From: Kineosphaera sp039812485
Lineage (GTDB): Bacteria; Actinomycetota; Actinomycetes; Actinomycetales; Dermatophilaceae
Assembly: GCA_039812485.1 (NCBI GenBank)
Contig: JBDIAP010000003.1
Coordinates: 1-62,082, forward strand
Direction: 5' to 3'
DNA length: 62,082 bases
Shown here: positions 61,993-62,082 of the stretch, one piece after another
Layout of the letters: every line of letters begins with the position of its first letter
Numbering within the stretch: the first letter of the stretch is position 1
The notes under the pieces: generated by a model
The model's database searches: none
What the model saw: only the letters and a program-made list of their open reading frames with translations
Told to the model about the DNA's origin: nothing
Made by a program: the position numbers and the translations under genes

Positions 61993-62082
61993 TCAGTCGA
62001 CGAGGCCCTCGAAGAGGATCGTCGAGAGGTAGCGCTCCCCGAACGAGGGGATGATGACGACGATCGTCTTGCCCGCGTTCTC
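61993..62082 (-). CDS. cysK: Cysteine synthase A, C-terminal end (partial)
   Basis: The last 29 codons of a gene entering from the right edge: ENAGKTIVVIIPSFGERYLS, then TILFEGLVD and stop. The ENAGK...FGERYLST pattern is the invariant C-terminus of O-acetylserine sulfhydrylase. With cysE immediately downstream this is the cysteine pathway. Confidence 0.9.
   Translation of the reverse strand, partial: ENAGKTIVVIIPSFGERYLSTILFEGLVD

Overview
This window is GC-rich and densely coded, with strong G/C at third codon positions, several promoters that place the transcript start on the start codon, GTP-type PEP carboxykinase, F420-type and PucR-type families, a GtrA-fused glycosyltransferase and LCP wall proteins. 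That points to an actinobacterium, probably a member of the Micrococcales (Intrasporangiaceae/Dermatophilaceae-like). The placement is inferred from gene content only. No phage, plasmid, CRISPR or transposase gene was seen.

Layout. 0-10.5 kb holds housekeeping genes: tRNA-Ser(CGA), an alpha/beta-hydrolase fused to an F420/PPOX domain, tadA, upp, a cNMP/CBS/nucleotidyltransferase protein with an exonuclease, small membrane proteins, a VOC protein and panE. 10.6-16.1 kb is a five-gene peptide/nickel-type ABC importer. 16.2-20.7 kb has a cupin gene and, divergent from it, a quinol nitric oxide reductase followed by a cysteine-motif membrane protein and a slipin. tRNA-Arg(ACG) and PEP carboxykinase follow. 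23-27.5 kb carries two small Gly/Met-rich or basic proteins, a patatin and a two-component system. 27.6-34.4 kb is a phosphonate (2-aminoethylphosphonate type) catabolic cluster behind a structured leader. 34.7-39.9 kb has a thioredoxin-reductase-like enzyme and a GT39 / GT2-GtrA / PAP2 operon. 40-46 kb has tRNA-Ser(GCT), an LCP protein, a decaying stretch (GlxA-type regulator, broken isochorismatase), a DedA-like protein, cold shock protein and a LacI regulator. 46.2-48.1 kb is a two-gene persulfide/sulfide-type unit with a CstR/CsoR-like operator inside its promoter. 48.1-52.6 kb has tRNA-Ser(TGA), a YtxH-like protein, a proton-pumping pyrophosphatase and a coupled glycosyltransferase-like gene. 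52.7-61 kb is a five-gene, translationally coupled urease-like operon with a divergent PucR regulator. 61-62 kb is cysE and the end of cysK.

How the parts fit. (i) The response regulator promoter, the GT39 promoter and the promoter of the Gly/Met-rich protein all carry the same CACAG-N6-CATAG repeat. This suggests one regulon joining the sensor, a lipid-linked glycosylation operon and a small secreted or anchored Gly/Met-rich protein that resembles the low-complexity part of the glycosyltransferase. (ii) The phosphonate cluster has oxidase, aldehyde dehydrogenase and phosphonoacetate hydrolase, enough for AEP -> phosphonoacetaldehyde -> phosphonoacetate -> acetate + Pi, but its transporter carries a frameshift. 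(iii) The urease-like operon lacks nickel-insertion genes here and has an altered active-site flap, so its substrate may not be urea. (iv) A roughly 98-bp intergenic element with 14-bp inverted ends occurs three times (3.5, 27.6 and 34.6 kb) and is the clearest unexplained repeat.
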